A stretch of 64,000 nucleotides of DNA. It comes from Variovorax sp. 54 (GTDB lineage: Bacteria; Pseudomonadota; Gammaproteobacteria; Burkholderiales; Burkholderiaceae_C). Location of the stretch: contig NZ_PEFF01000001.1 in NCBI RefSeq assembly GCF_002754375.1, positions 2,872,501 to 2,936,500 of the forward strand, read 5' to 3'. The first letter of the stretch is position 1. Each line of letters begins with the position of its first letter. The position numbers and the translations under genes are program-made. The notes below the pieces were generated by a model. The model did not search any database and had not been told where the DNA came from. It worked only from the letters and a program-made list of their open reading frames with translations. Positions 35,697 through 44,735 of this stretch are shown here, piece after piece.

Positions 35697-38593
35697 TTGT
35701 CCTCCGAACCGAAAACCAGCGCGTAGAGCGCCATGGCCTGCTCAGGCGTCACGTCCTTCCCGTAGGCGGGGTTGGCCGGAGACTCCTCGACGGGGTCGAT
35801 TTGCCATTCCCTGGCGTCTTCGCCGATCTCGATGTCTGCAGCACCGGCCGGCACGCCGTCGAAGCGCAGCTGCCCGTTCGATCCCAACTTGCCCCTGCGT
35901 ACGCTCTTGTCCGAGAACGTCACCTTGACGTCCGCGCCCTGCACCGCATCCGTGTCGTAGTAACGGCGTTCCACTTCAATGAAATGCTTGGGTTCGCTGG
36001 TCAACCCCATCGGCAGCCCCATCAGCTCTGCCGGATTCCCCTTCGGCCCCACGAAGCTCTTGCTCGTCCCCTTGATGTCCAGCAGCGCCGGCATCTTCAG
36101 CGTGATGTTCATCCCATCCAGCTCGATGCTCGTCTGCCCACCCTTGAGCGTGATCTTCTGCTGCGCCAGCACGTGGATCTCGTCATTGCTGCTGGTGACC
36201 GTGAAGCCTTCCTTGGCCAGCCATTCGAGTTCGTCGGTGTGCGCCTGCACAGTCACCGGCCCGTCCTGCGCGATGACCTGGATGCCACCTTCGTGGCTGT
36301 ACAGGCCCACGGATTTGCCAGCAGCGAAGCCCACGGTCTTGCCTGCGGCCAGATGGGCCTGCGCCTGCGCGGTCCAGTGGATCGCTTCGCCCGCGAACAC
36401 CGTGGCGCTGGCGGGCGTGGCCATGTTCAAGCTCATGGCGGCATCGAGCACCATGAGCGGTCGTGCGAAGGCGGGCACGGGGTCTTGCCCTTCACGCGAA
36501 CCTGCGCCTTCTCCCCCCTTCGGCTCGCGGGCGTCCTGCCCGTTGACGCTGCCCGGGTAGTGCCCGTTCTTCTGCGGATCGATGTCGTCGATGAGCGGCT
36601 GCAGCAGTGCCGTGGCATTCAACGCCAACGCCTTCGCACCGCCGGCCGCATCAGACAGCTTCTGCGCCTCGCGCAGCGCGCCCCCGAGTTGGCCGCGCAC
36701 GCTGGTGGTGTCTTGCACGCTGCCCGCCGCCCGCTCCTGGGCCAATGTAGAGATCAGCAGGCCCTCACCGGCGCGCGTGGCGACCCAGGCGTCGGAGCGC
36801 AGCTCTGCGCCGCTGCCGCGCCAGGCGCCGCGGGTGCTCTCGTCGGGTGACTGGGCGTTGAGGTGGCCCAAGTTGAGCTGGCTCGCTGCGTGTGAGCTGG
36901 CCAGGCGGGTGCGCACCTGTCCGGGTGCGTCGTCGGCGATCCACTGGTTGTAGCCACTGCCGTCGAGCGCGCGGCTGTGCCAGCCCGAGAGCACGCCTGC
37001 GTGGTTGGCCGACGAATCGGTGCCGGCCGACCAGGGCGGCAGGTCTTGGCCGTTGTAGAGCTGCTGGGACACCACCGGTCGGTCGATGTCGCCTTCGATG
37101 AAGGACACGAGCACTTCAGAACCGACGCGCGGCAGGTGGTGAGCGCCCCAGTTTGGCCCGGCCACCGGTGCCGCCACACGCAGCCAGACCGACTGGCGGT
37201 TGCTCGCATGGCGACCGGCTGCGACCAGGCTGCCTTGTTGTTGCTGCTGGCTCGCCCGCTGAGTCTGCCAATGGAAACGGACTTGCACGCGATGGTCGCG
37301 CTGCGTGTGGACTGCAGTCGGTGCCTCGTCGTCATCGGCACCAACCACGAGCGCAACCATCGCTTCAGGGGCCGTGGGCTTGGGCCGCCACAGCGGCACG
37401 ACCTGCGCTTCGACCGGTTGGGCCTCGAAGCTGTTGCGGTAGCTGCCTTTCTCGAGTTCGCCGGCTTCGAGCACCTGCGCGGCTTGTGCACCGAGGTTAT
37501 TGGCTGCTTCATGGCGCACGCGCAGCGCGAGGAATTTGCTGCCCTCGTAGCGGTCGTGCTGCGTGAGCGTGAAACGCTCGCCCGCACCGAGCTGCCGCAC
37601 GCTGCCTGCCGCGCCGTAGCGCTTGATGCGCGACTCGAAGGCCACCAGTTGCTGCTCGGCGCGCCGGGCCGCAGTGGCGCTGTCGGCGTAGCGCTGTGCA
37701 CCGGTGCCGTCGTAGTGCTCCAGCACGGGCACGTCGCCCATCGACAGCGCGCTCTGCACGGCGCCGGTGGGGGCTTGCAGCACGCTGGCGTCCCAGGCGT
37801 TGCGCATGACGGCGTTGGTAGTAACCTGGCGCCGGCTGCTCCAGGCGGTGATGGCGTCGGTCGCTTCGGTGGCATCGACGCGGTGGAAGCGGATCTGCGG
37901 CAGGGCGCAGTCGGGCGGGGTGGCCGCGCGGTCGAAGATCACGAGGCGGTGATGCGAGGGCGTGGTGTTGTTCCCCGTGCTGCTGCCATTGGCAGACTGC
38001 TGTTCATGCTCGAAGCGAAAGCTCAGGCCTTCTTCCGCCAGCAGGCGCAGCACGAAGGCCAGGTCCGACTCGCGGTACTGCACGCAGGTGGGCCGCACAG
38101 GCATCTCCTGCGTGACTTCGAAGCTGAAGCTCGCGGTCGTGTGGTCGGCGAACACTTCGCTGACGATGTCCTGCACGTTCTTGGCGGCGTACACGAAGCT
38201 GTCGCGGCGAAGGCCGAGCGCTGTGAGCCAGGGTTGCAGGTGCAACCGGTAGCGCGCGAGGCCGCCGTCACCGCCCAGTGCGTCGACGGCCGTGAGGTAG
38301 CCGTGCCAGGTGCGAAAGCTGCCATTGGCCAGCAGCAGGCGCAGGCTCAGCTCTTCACCGATCAACGCGAACGGGTCGAACTCGCTCGAGGTGGCAAGGG
38401 TGTCGATGGTGAACTCGAAGAGTTCGTTGAGGCCTTCGCTGCCGGTGAAGCGCTCGACGACGACGGCGTTCTGCGGTGCCGACGCGGGCAGCTGCAGCTT
38501 GATGAGCCGCGCCTGCTCCGACAGCCGCGCGACGCTCAGGCCTTCGAGTTTCCATGGCGTCGGCATGAAGCTGCTTGATGTGTCTGATGACAT
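35693..38593 (-). CDS. vgrG: Type VI secretion tip protein VgrG/TssI with C-terminal transthyretin-like extension
   Basis: A 966-residue spike protein. N-terminal gp27-like part (FTGSEGLNELFEFTIDTLAT; YRESDLAFVLRLLAEEGLSF), the OB-fold/gp5-like part with HHLPRVGSEVLVSFIEGDID and RPVVSQQLYNG, then the beta-helix/DUF2345 region (QKITLKGGQTSIELDGMNIT). Beyond the usual end, residues about 880-935 form ADVKVTFSDKSVRRGKLGSN, GQLRFDGVPAGAADIEIGED, the pattern of a transthyretin-like cargo-binding domain. The toxin gene overlaps its stop by 4 bases. It stands apart from the core tss operon and so is an accessory spike. Confidence 0.92.
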   Translation of the reverse strand: MSSDTSSSFMPTPWKLEGLSVARLSEQARLIKLQLPASAPQNAVVVERFTGSEGLNELFEFTIDTLATSSEFDPFALIGEELSLRLLLANGSFRTWHGYLTAVDALGGDGGLARYRLHLQPWLTALGLRRDSFVYAAKNVQDIVSEVFADHTTASFSFEVTQEMPVRPTCVQYRESDLAFVLRLLAEEGLSFRFEHEQQSANGSSTGNNTTPSHHRLVIFDRAATPPDCALPQIRFHRVDATEATDAITAWSSRRQVTTNAVMRNAWDASVLQAPTGAVQSALSMGDVPVLEHYDGTGAQRYADSATAARRAEQQLVAFESRIKRYGAAGSVRQLGAGERFTLTQHDRYEGSKFLALRVRHEAANNLGAQAAQVLEAGELEKGSYRNSFEAQPVEAQVVPLWRPKPTAPEAMVALVVGADDDEAPTAVHTQRDHRVQVRFHWQTQRASQQQQQGSLVAAGRHASNRQSVWLRVAAPVAGPNWGAHHLPRVGSEVLVSFIEGDIDRPVVSQQLYNGQDLPPWSAGTDSSANHAGVLSGWHSRALDGSGYNQWIADDAPGQVRTRLASSHAASQLNLGHLNAQSPDESTRGAWRGSGAELRSDAWVATRAGEGLLISTLAQERAAGSVQDTTSVRGQLGGALREAQKLSDAAGGAKALALNATALLQPLIDDIDPQKNGHYPGSVNGQDAREPKGGEGAGSREGQDPVPAFARPLMVLDAAMSLNMATPASATVFAGEAIHWTAQAQAHLAAGKTVGFAAGKSVGLYSHEGGIQVIAQDGPVTVQAHTDELEWLAKEGFTVTSSNDEIHVLAQQKITLKGGQTSIELDGMNITLKMPALLDIKGTSKSFVGPKGNPAELMGLPMGLTSEPKHFIEVERRYYDTDAVQGADVKVTFSDKSVRRGKLGSNGQLRFDGVPAGAADIEIGEDAREWQIDPVEESPANPAYGKDVTPEQAMALYALVFGSEDK

Positions 38594-38719
38594 GGATATC
38601 CACCTCCCTGGTGTCAGTGCCGGTCGTGCCGGTCTTCGTTCGATGCATGGCCGCGCGCGGTCTTCCCGCCCTGTCGGTTCAGGGGCTGGCCGATCGCCAT
38701 CGCGTGGACCGGAAAAATC

Positions 38720-39238
38720 CTAGTTCGCCAACGTTGCATGTGCGTTTGCTGTGCCACAGCTGAATTTCATGACCGCAGGCGGCGGAAACACGGTGTTCGA
38801 TCCGAACAGCCAGTAGCGCTTCGCGTTGATCGTGACGGTCTGGGTGAACGAGCCCGTCAGCCCCAAGTCGGAGGCGGTCGGATTCGTCTCGTCGAAGCTC
38901 AAGCTTTCCGCAGACTGGAATGGGTCCTTGGGAATGTTGAGGACCACATGGATGGCGGCTGTAGGAATGGTTTCATTTCCAAGACGGATGCCGAACCAGT
39001 TGCGTGTCACGAACGTGGAGGACTTTTCCAGCCACGCGTCATGGACCGAGCAATCGCCAAAAGACGGTGCATCGAAACGAAGCTTCGCCAACAGCCTTCC
39101 CTGGGCCCGGCTCTCATCGCTCGATACCGCGGTGGATGTATCGGAGGTGCTCACGTTCACCCTATAGCCGTAATAGGCCACCGCCGACGCAATGAGGACT
39201 GCAACAACCATCGCAACAGGCAGGAGCAATCGCTTCAT
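38720..39238 (-). CDS. Hypothetical exported or membrane-anchored protein
   Basis: A 172-residue protein with an N-terminal hydrophobic anchor or signal sequence (LLLPVAMVVAVLIASAVAYY) and a mostly polar, beta-rich periplasmic part (TVTINAKRYWLFGSNTVFPP, one Cys pair). No family recognised. It overlaps the zinc-ribbon membrane protein gene by 4 bases and lies in the group between the pore-forming effector and the second vgrG, so it may be an immunity or accessory protein. Confidence 0.55.
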   Translation of the reverse strand: MKRLLLPVAMVVAVLIASAVAYYGYRVNVSTSDTSTAVSSDESRAQGRLLAKLRFDAPSFGDCSVHDAWLEKSSTFVTRNWFGIRLGNETIPTAAIHVVLNIPKDPFQSAESLSFDETNPTASDLGLTGSFTQTVTINAKRYWLFGSNTVFPPPAVMKFSCGTANAHATLAN

Positions 39239-39594
39239 GAGATGGGGTGTCGTTTTCCACAATGAGGACACGCAGGTGCTTCCATCGGAACTTGTGCGTA
39301 GCAAGCGAAGCACAGCTCCATGACGTCAGCTCCTGCTTGCAATTCCCGACCTCTGCCTTCGGCAGCCGAAGCGGCCGTTGCTTTTGCGTAGAAATGCGCA
39401 ATCGCTTGCAAAACCAACGCAGCAATACCCAAGACCAAAGCCGCCTTGGCGCTCGCCGAAAATGCGAACCAAGCAGCCAACCCAAAAGCGATGAAAGCCA
39501 GAAGGTACAGAACCGCCAAGAAAAGATGGCGCGCCGTCATTGGCTGTTCGCTCAAAAATTCGTTGCTATCAGTTTGGTTGGTGTTTGCCTTCAA
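39235..39594 (-). CDS. Small membrane protein with C-terminal zinc ribbon
   Basis: A 119-residue protein with two hydrophobic helices (LFLAVLYLLAFIAFGLAAWF and KAALVLGIAALVLQAIAHFY) and a C-terminal CFACYAQVPMEAPACPHCGK, two CxxC pairs that form a small zinc ribbon. Function unknown. It is a candidate inner-membrane immunity partner for the VasX-like effector, on position only. Confidence 0.6.
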   Translation of the reverse strand: MKANTNQTDSNEFLSEQPMTARHLFLAVLYLLAFIAFGLAAWFAFSASAKAALVLGIAALVLQAIAHFYAKATAASAAEGRGRELQAGADVMELCFACYAQVPMEAPACPHCGKRHPIS

Positions 39595-39727
39595 GTGGGC
39601 TCCTGAACTCAGGGTAATTTCTTAACGGGTAAAAGCCTACGATTGCCGATTCGGGATTGGATAGACGCCTTGCAAAAACGCTCCCCTCATGATCAATGCC
39701 AATGGACTCACCGAAAGCGTCTGCCAT
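39569..39727 (-). CDS. Possible short ORF or gene remnant
   Basis: A 52-codon frame starting MADAFGESIGIDHEGSVFAR and running into the start of the next gene. The composition looks protein-like, but there is no ribosome site I trust and no recognised family. It occupies part of the 201-bp gap 39595-39795, in which I see no other feature. It may be the tail of a lost gene. Confidence 0.2.
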   Translation of the reverse strand: MADAFGESIGIDHEGSVFARRLSNPESAIVGFYPLRNYPEFRSPLEGKHQPN

Positions 39728-39795
39728 GGACAAGCAAGATGAACTCGGCGACACCATCTGAGATGCACTGGCCCACCTGCAATAAGCACCCTCAT

Positions 39796-40938
39796 TCATA
39801 GCTTGGCGGTCGCTTCGGCCAATGCCTCTTCGGTGCCCCAATGCGTCAGCAATTCAAACTCGTCGGCCTTGTTCAACCTACCCCTCGCCCGATAGACCAA
39901 AGCCGTCATCACTGCACCTGTTTGCACCGGCCGATCTTCAGGTTCACCCATGCCACTGTCGCTTTGCCATTCCCTTGGAAACGCTGGCCACGAGCACGTG
40001 ACCTGACTGAGCATGTGATAGGCGGTTTCCATGACGCCCGGGCGCTGCTCAAGCTTGTACTGCCGAACATCGGGCATTCCGCAGAAAGTGCTATGGCCCT
40101 GCGAGATGTAGCGCGGAATTTGCTTGGATCGAGCGGATGAACTTTCCGAGATCTGATCGACCGTTGGACCAGTCTCCATATAGCGGCGGATGTATTCCCA
40201 CAAAGGTGCAGCCTGACTCTGCATGGGCAACGATGGGCCCACGAAGATGGCGTCCTCGCCTTTGGCCTCCGGGTCGGCGGGGTCGAAAGGCGGGGCATAA
40301 AGAATGAGGGAATAGTACGCAGCCTTCCCCGGAGCCCCGTTCTTCCGCGCAAGCAGATCGTAGCCATCCATGTCCACGATGGCGCGCAAGCGATCCCAAT
40401 CGAACACTGCATTTCCGCCGCAACTTTTCGGCCTCAGCAAGTACACCTTGCGGGTAATTCGATTGAAGCGAATGCGACCTCTGGCAAACGTAAAAAAACA
40501 GGTGCGTGCGCCCATGATGTCGAACCAAAGCCACAGCAAGACACAGCAGCCGATGGAAAGCGGAAGCATGAGAAGCCAACCGAACCAAACAAAAATCGGC
40601 CGAGCCTCAAAGACTCCAAACCACAGGAATATCATTTCCCCTGTGAGGAGAGGATGAAGTGCAAACCCGTAGAACCCCCAGAAGATAAGCAGGCAGGGCA
40701 GTAGCACGAAGACAGTTCCGATCCCGGTCTTCCACTGCTGCTCCCATCCCGAATTGCACAACTCCAGATACGAGTCGTTTTGCGCGTAGACGCATCGCCC
40801 CGGCAAGGCGACATTGTTAACTTCGCAAGCCTCGTGAGGCTTCCACATCTTTTTTCCGCCATCGGCTTGCACACATCGACGCCCCTCAGCCACGGAGCGG
40901 CTGCGCGCGCGTTGATATACGTGTTCGTTAGGAAACAT
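39796..40938 (-). CDS. DUF6708-like membrane protein next to T6SS effector
   Basis: A 380-residue protein with a soluble N-terminus, three hydrophobic segments at about residues 75-150 (GTVFVLLPCLLIFWGFYGFA, FVWFGWLLMLPLSIGCCVLL) and a cytoplasmic-looking C-terminal part containing GRIRFNRITRKVYLLRPKSC and VFDWDRLRAIVD. This pattern matches what I know as DUF6708 proteins, which are commonly encoded beside VasX/BTH_I2691-type T6SS effectors in Burkholderiales; the domain name is from memory. Ten bp after the effector gene on the same strand, it is the first candidate for immunity against a membrane-active toxin. Confidence 0.6.
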   Translation of the reverse strand: MFPNEHVYQRARSRSVAEGRRCVQADGGKKMWKPHEACEVNNVALPGRCVYAQNDSYLELCNSGWEQQWKTGIGTVFVLLPCLLIFWGFYGFALHPLLTGEMIFLWFGVFEARPIFVWFGWLLMLPLSIGCCVLLWLWFDIMGARTCFFTFARGRIRFNRITRKVYLLRPKSCGGNAVFDWDRLRAIVDMDGYDLLARKNGAPGKAAYYSLILYAPPFDPADPEAKGEDAIFVGPSLPMQSQAAPLWEYIRRYMETGPTVDQISESSSARSKQIPRYISQGHSTFCGMPDVRQYKLEQRPGVMETAYHMLSQVTCSWPAFPREWQSDSGMGEPEDRPVQTGAVMTALVYRARGRLNKADEFELLTHWGTEEALAEATAKL

Positions 40939-40947
40939 GACGTTTTG

Positions 40948-43614
40948 CTAGTTCGCTGGTTGCAGTTCGGCCTGAACATTGGCGAACTTCTGCAGTGTCT
41001 CCTGCAGATTTTCGTGATTCGGTTTTTTACTCTTGTTCAGTGGGCAGTCGGAGAGCCAGTTGACCCACTCTTCCTCTTTGAACAGTGCGATGGCAATGAT
41101 CGCTGCGACCACCAAGACAGCACCGATCAAACCAAGCACGGCCCCCAAACTTGCTGCAGCCACCCCCAACACCGAGATATCGAACGCAACAACCGCGGTT
41201 GCAGCAATCGTAAATATGGTGCCAAAAACGCTCGTGATCTGTGCGATTGCCAACGCATCTTGATTTCTTCTTATCGACATCGAAGCATCTACACCATCAA
41301 ACCAGATGGAAATCAACGCAGCCGGAAGCAACCATTTGAACGCCATCTTCTGAAGCGCCCGGAGCTGGGTCAAATTCAACGCGTCCAACCCTGTCTCCAG
41401 TGCCTTGTACTTATAGACGTTCGCGCCTTTGATGCCCTTGAAGATCGTCTCTTCATAGGCCTTGGCACGCCAGTCCGCAATCGAGCCGATGCCCTGCAGC
41501 ACATTGCCCGCCATCTCAGTTGCCGTTCGCCCATTGGGGGACACTGCGAGTTGCCCGCCCTTGAGCAACGCCGCGGCGAAATCGAAGACCCCCGCCAACA
41601 TTGCCGCACGGGTGCCTGGCGTCGCCTTTCTGACTCGCGCCATCGCTGCCTCACCGGTCTTCCCTTTCTGAGGCGTCGAAAGCTCGGTGAGCTTGGTGGC
41701 ACGGGCGCGCGCTCGCTTGATATCTTCCGCGTTCAGTTGCAAACGCTCTGCTTCCCTGTCAACCGTACGGCCCAACGTCGTCACGCCAGCCAGAGCCATA
41801 TAGCGGACCAATTGCGCTTCTCTCCTTGTCACCGGAATCAGGCTCAAACCCGAAGCCATCTTCACGCTCAGCAGAGTCATCACGTGCGCTGGCCAAGCCA
41901 GCTTTCGCAGCCGCGCGCTTTCGCTGATGGAGGGAAACTGATCCAAGAAAGCGAGCGCTTTGTCGCCAAGACTCAGGCGCCCTGCAAGGAACTTCAATTT
42001 GGTGGCGAGGCCTTCAAGCAGGGATGTGCTTGCCTCGGGCGCAGGAAGATCTGCTGATGGCGCGGTCTGTTGTTCGATCGCCTGCTTTAACGAAGCGAGA
42101 TACGCCTTGCTGTTAAAGCACAGCATCCGGGAGAGAACGTTTTCGTCCCAAACGCCGACTTTCGACAGCCATGTCCGCCCCCAGGTGTTGGTTTCCAGGC
42201 CTGCCATGCACTGCGCCAGCTGAAGGCTCAAATTGACGCCGCCGCCGAGCTTGTCAATCCTTGAGTCCTTGTCGCTGTAGCGGCCCAACTCATTGAGCAT
42301 GGCCGGGCTTACCAGCCAAGTCCCCTGATCGGTTCCCAATTTGTCACGTAAAGCCGAGAGTGTGTCGTAGGCAGGCTGATGAACGTTGTCCGCAAATTTC
42401 TTTGCCGCAGCCCGATCGAACAGCTTCGAAAACTTGCCATCGATCTTCCCAATCGCTTCATCCAATTGCCTCTTCTTGTTGTACTCGCGGTTCGCATTTC
42501 GAGTCGCCAGTGCAGCTTCGCGTTCGCGTGGGTCATGCGGCAGCGGCGCATAGAACATCTTGGATTCTTCGTATCCCGCGTTCACAGACTGAATGGCACC
42601 TTTCTTGACCAGATCCTGCAGACTTTGCGCGTTCAAAGATGTCTGAAGCACCCATTCGTTGGTCACCCCCTTGGCGAACTCTGGTGCCTGCTGGACCTGC
42701 CAGTAGGCATACGTCGTCTGCGCCACTGACTGCAAATGCCCGAGCTCCTGACAAATGCCAATGGCGTCGTTGCACGCAGCCACAGCGCCCTTGTTGGCTT
42801 GCAGGAACTCGGCCATCTTTCTAAGTCGTTGACCATGGGCTTGCTCGTAGGTCGGACCGACTCGCTTTCGGGTCTCGACCGATATGTCATCAAATCCGGT
42901 GAGGTCGCCCATCGCAGTGACCGCTGGCGTTCGAAACTCCACCTCCTCCTCGTAGTCTCCCCATCCGCGCTCCTGCGCATTGCTGCCCATCAGGCCGAAC
43001 ATGAGCGGTCCGCAAGCGTCGCGAACGGTCTGTGTAGTCAACGCGGAAAACTCGACAACCTGCCCATTGAGCTGTCCGGGCTGACAGGCATCGGCCTGAT
43101 TCAAATTTCCTTTGGTCCAGCTGGCCACGTCGAAGCTCTGCATGTACTTACCCAGATTCGGCTCGACTTCCTTCTTGAGATGCTCGTAGTCCACGACGTC
43201 TGGATGGAACATGTACCAGAGCTTCTTCACGCGCGTGGCATCCCGCACCCACACCATGCTCGCGTTGGCCTGGCGATCGTCCCGCGCACAGGCGACATGC
43301 ACCTTCGCGGTCTCCGGAGCGCTGACAGGAAACGCGGTCAGATAGCCGTGCGGATGCACTGCGTACCCCTCCCAGCGCTTTTCACCAGCGATTTCGATCA
43401 GCAGATACAGATACCCGGCACGCAACATGCGGACGTTGTACAACGCAGTCTTCAAGGCAACGCCACTGGGCTGAGCTTGCAGCTGACCGGTGGGGCGCAG
43501 TTGACGTAGTGCCGCCATGCCCTTGTCCTGCGCGCTGTAGGCAACGGCATACCGGGTGAAAAGGATCGGCAGGCCTGCGCGATTGCAGTTGTCGCAAGGA
43601 GATTCGCAGGTCAT
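40948..43614 (-). CDS. T6SS effector, VasX/BTH_I2691-like, probable pore-forming toxin
   Basis: An 888-residue protein. The N-terminus MTCESPCDNCNRAGLPILFT has the C-x2-C then GLPIL-x-x-RYAVA start of VasX-like N-terminal domains, followed by LYNVRMLRAGYLYLLIE. Long helical middle. The C-terminal ~150 residues hold several hydrophobic segments (WLLPAALISIWFDGVDAS, ITSVFGTIFTIAATAVVAFD, VLGVAAASLGAVLGLIGAVL), the colicin-like hairpin expected of an inner-membrane pore former. It overlaps the DUF4123 adaptor gene by 4 bases (43611-43614). Role: delivered by the upstream VgrG into rival bacteria; the pore activity is inference from family and topology. Confidence 0.8.
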   Translation of the reverse strand: MTCESPCDNCNRAGLPILFTRYAVAYSAQDKGMAALRQLRPTGQLQAQPSGVALKTALYNVRMLRAGYLYLLIEIAGEKRWEGYAVHPHGYLTAFPVSAPETAKVHVACARDDRQANASMVWVRDATRVKKLWYMFHPDVVDYEHLKKEVEPNLGKYMQSFDVASWTKGNLNQADACQPGQLNGQVVEFSALTTQTVRDACGPLMFGLMGSNAQERGWGDYEEEVEFRTPAVTAMGDLTGFDDISVETRKRVGPTYEQAHGQRLRKMAEFLQANKGAVAACNDAIGICQELGHLQSVAQTTYAYWQVQQAPEFAKGVTNEWVLQTSLNAQSLQDLVKKGAIQSVNAGYEESKMFYAPLPHDPREREAALATRNANREYNKKRQLDEAIGKIDGKFSKLFDRAAAKKFADNVHQPAYDTLSALRDKLGTDQGTWLVSPAMLNELGRYSDKDSRIDKLGGGVNLSLQLAQCMAGLETNTWGRTWLSKVGVWDENVLSRMLCFNSKAYLASLKQAIEQQTAPSADLPAPEASTSLLEGLATKLKFLAGRLSLGDKALAFLDQFPSISESARLRKLAWPAHVMTLLSVKMASGLSLIPVTRREAQLVRYMALAGVTTLGRTVDREAERLQLNAEDIKRARARATKLTELSTPQKGKTGEAAMARVRKATPGTRAAMLAGVFDFAAALLKGGQLAVSPNGRTATEMAGNVLQGIGSIADWRAKAYEETIFKGIKGANVYKYKALETGLDALNLTQLRALQKMAFKWLLPAALISIWFDGVDASMSIRRNQDALAIAQITSVFGTIFTIAATAVVAFDISVLGVAAASLGAVLGLIGAVLVVAAIIAIALFKEEEWVNWLSDCPLNKSKKPNHENLQETLQKFANVQAELQPAN

Positions 43615-44735
43615 TTGATGACTTTCTCAAAAGGCTGGGCGATTTCGTGAAATACGCCACCAAAGCTGGCGTCAGGCTCGTTCTGCAGCACACTCAACAC
43701 ACGGGCGAGCACTGGCGCCCATCGTGGCGAACACCACGGGATACTTTTTCGATCAAGGTTGAAGTACTTCGACTGCGTGCTGCACCACACAAAATCTTCA
43801 AGGTTTTTGCCTTCCAGACCGAGCGCACAGCCTTCGCTCAAAAGGGCACTCACGACACTCCCCTCAGGCTGCGCCGCAATGTCGATGGCGGCATCGGCGT
43901 AGCGTCTCCACACGCGATTTCCAACGGGCGCGGTGTGCGCCACAGTCCATTGCGCCTCATCGAACAAGCGGCGCTGGGAACGTTGGGCATCGGGATCCAA
44001 GCTGTGCGTCGCAGGGGCAACTGCCTTGAACCATTGAGCTGACTTGATGCAAGGCTGGGCGTCCTGCCCTTCTTCATTTGCCTCCCATGCCTCCCATGGC
44101 TGCGCGAGTGACCACCATTGCAGCACCGGCCCCATCCAGAGTTTGCGCTGCCACGGTGTGAGCAAAGGCCATACACGTTGCATGACGCGCGGATCTTGAT
44201 AACGGAACAGACGTGCGCGCGACGTCTTTGGCGGGGTCTGGAATCCCAGAATGCCCAGATGTCGCGCTACTTCACGCGCCGACTCACAGCTGAAAATGAC
44301 CGCCCCGAAATGCTGTGCTGCCAAACGCTGTCGAGCCTCACACCATGCCGCCTCGAGCCAGGTTCCCAGCCATTCACGAGCCAGCATTCCCGCTAACGTG
44401 TCATCGGATGCCGTGGGCTCAAACACTTCAGGCAGCGGTACGACACAGGGCGCATCGTCCTCGCGCCCCTCGAAGAAATCGTCCGTCACAGAACTACGCG
44501 CACCTGCGCACTCCGGGTACTTCGCATCGAAGGCGGCTGCCAGCGGGTTGTCGCGCCAGCGTTCAAGCAGGAGATAGGGCCGTACCGTGCGAATACCTTC
44601 ATGCGAAAACCCTGCGGTAATTTCGCGGCATAGCGCAACGCAATGCGGGTGAGGCGGCGGCACCGGTACGTCGGCGCCTGCGGCACGGAGCGACGACAGG
44701 GCTTGGAACAACATAGGTGAAATCTGCTTGCTCAT
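43611..44735 (-). CDS. DUF4123 T6SS adaptor/chaperone (Tap/TEC)
   Basis: A 374-residue cytoplasmic protein. The central part WLEAAWCEARQRLAAQHFGA, RHLGILGFQTPPKTSRARLF, RYQDPRVMQRVWPLLTPWQR corresponds to the conserved DUF4123 core (the FRFYDPRVL-like and L-P-W motifs). Such adaptors bind the N-terminal part of an effector and hand it to a specific VgrG. Here it sits exactly between vgrG (overlap 44732-44735) and the VasX-like effector (overlap 43611-43614), all translationally coupled. Confidence 0.85.
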   Translation of the reverse strand: MSKQISPMLFQALSSLRAAGADVPVPPPHPHCVALCREITAGFSHEGIRTVRPYLLLERWRDNPLAAAFDAKYPECAGARSSVTDDFFEGREDDAPCVVPLPEVFEPTASDDTLAGMLAREWLGTWLEAAWCEARQRLAAQHFGAVIFSCESAREVARHLGILGFQTPPKTSRARLFRYQDPRVMQRVWPLLTPWQRKLWMGPVLQWWSLAQPWEAWEANEEGQDAQPCIKSAQWFKAVAPATHSLDPDAQRSQRRLFDEAQWTVAHTAPVGNRVWRRYADAAIDIAAQPEGSVVSALLSEGCALGLEGKNLEDFVWCSTQSKYFNLDRKSIPWCSPRWAPVLARVLSVLQNEPDASFGGVFHEIAQPFEKVIK

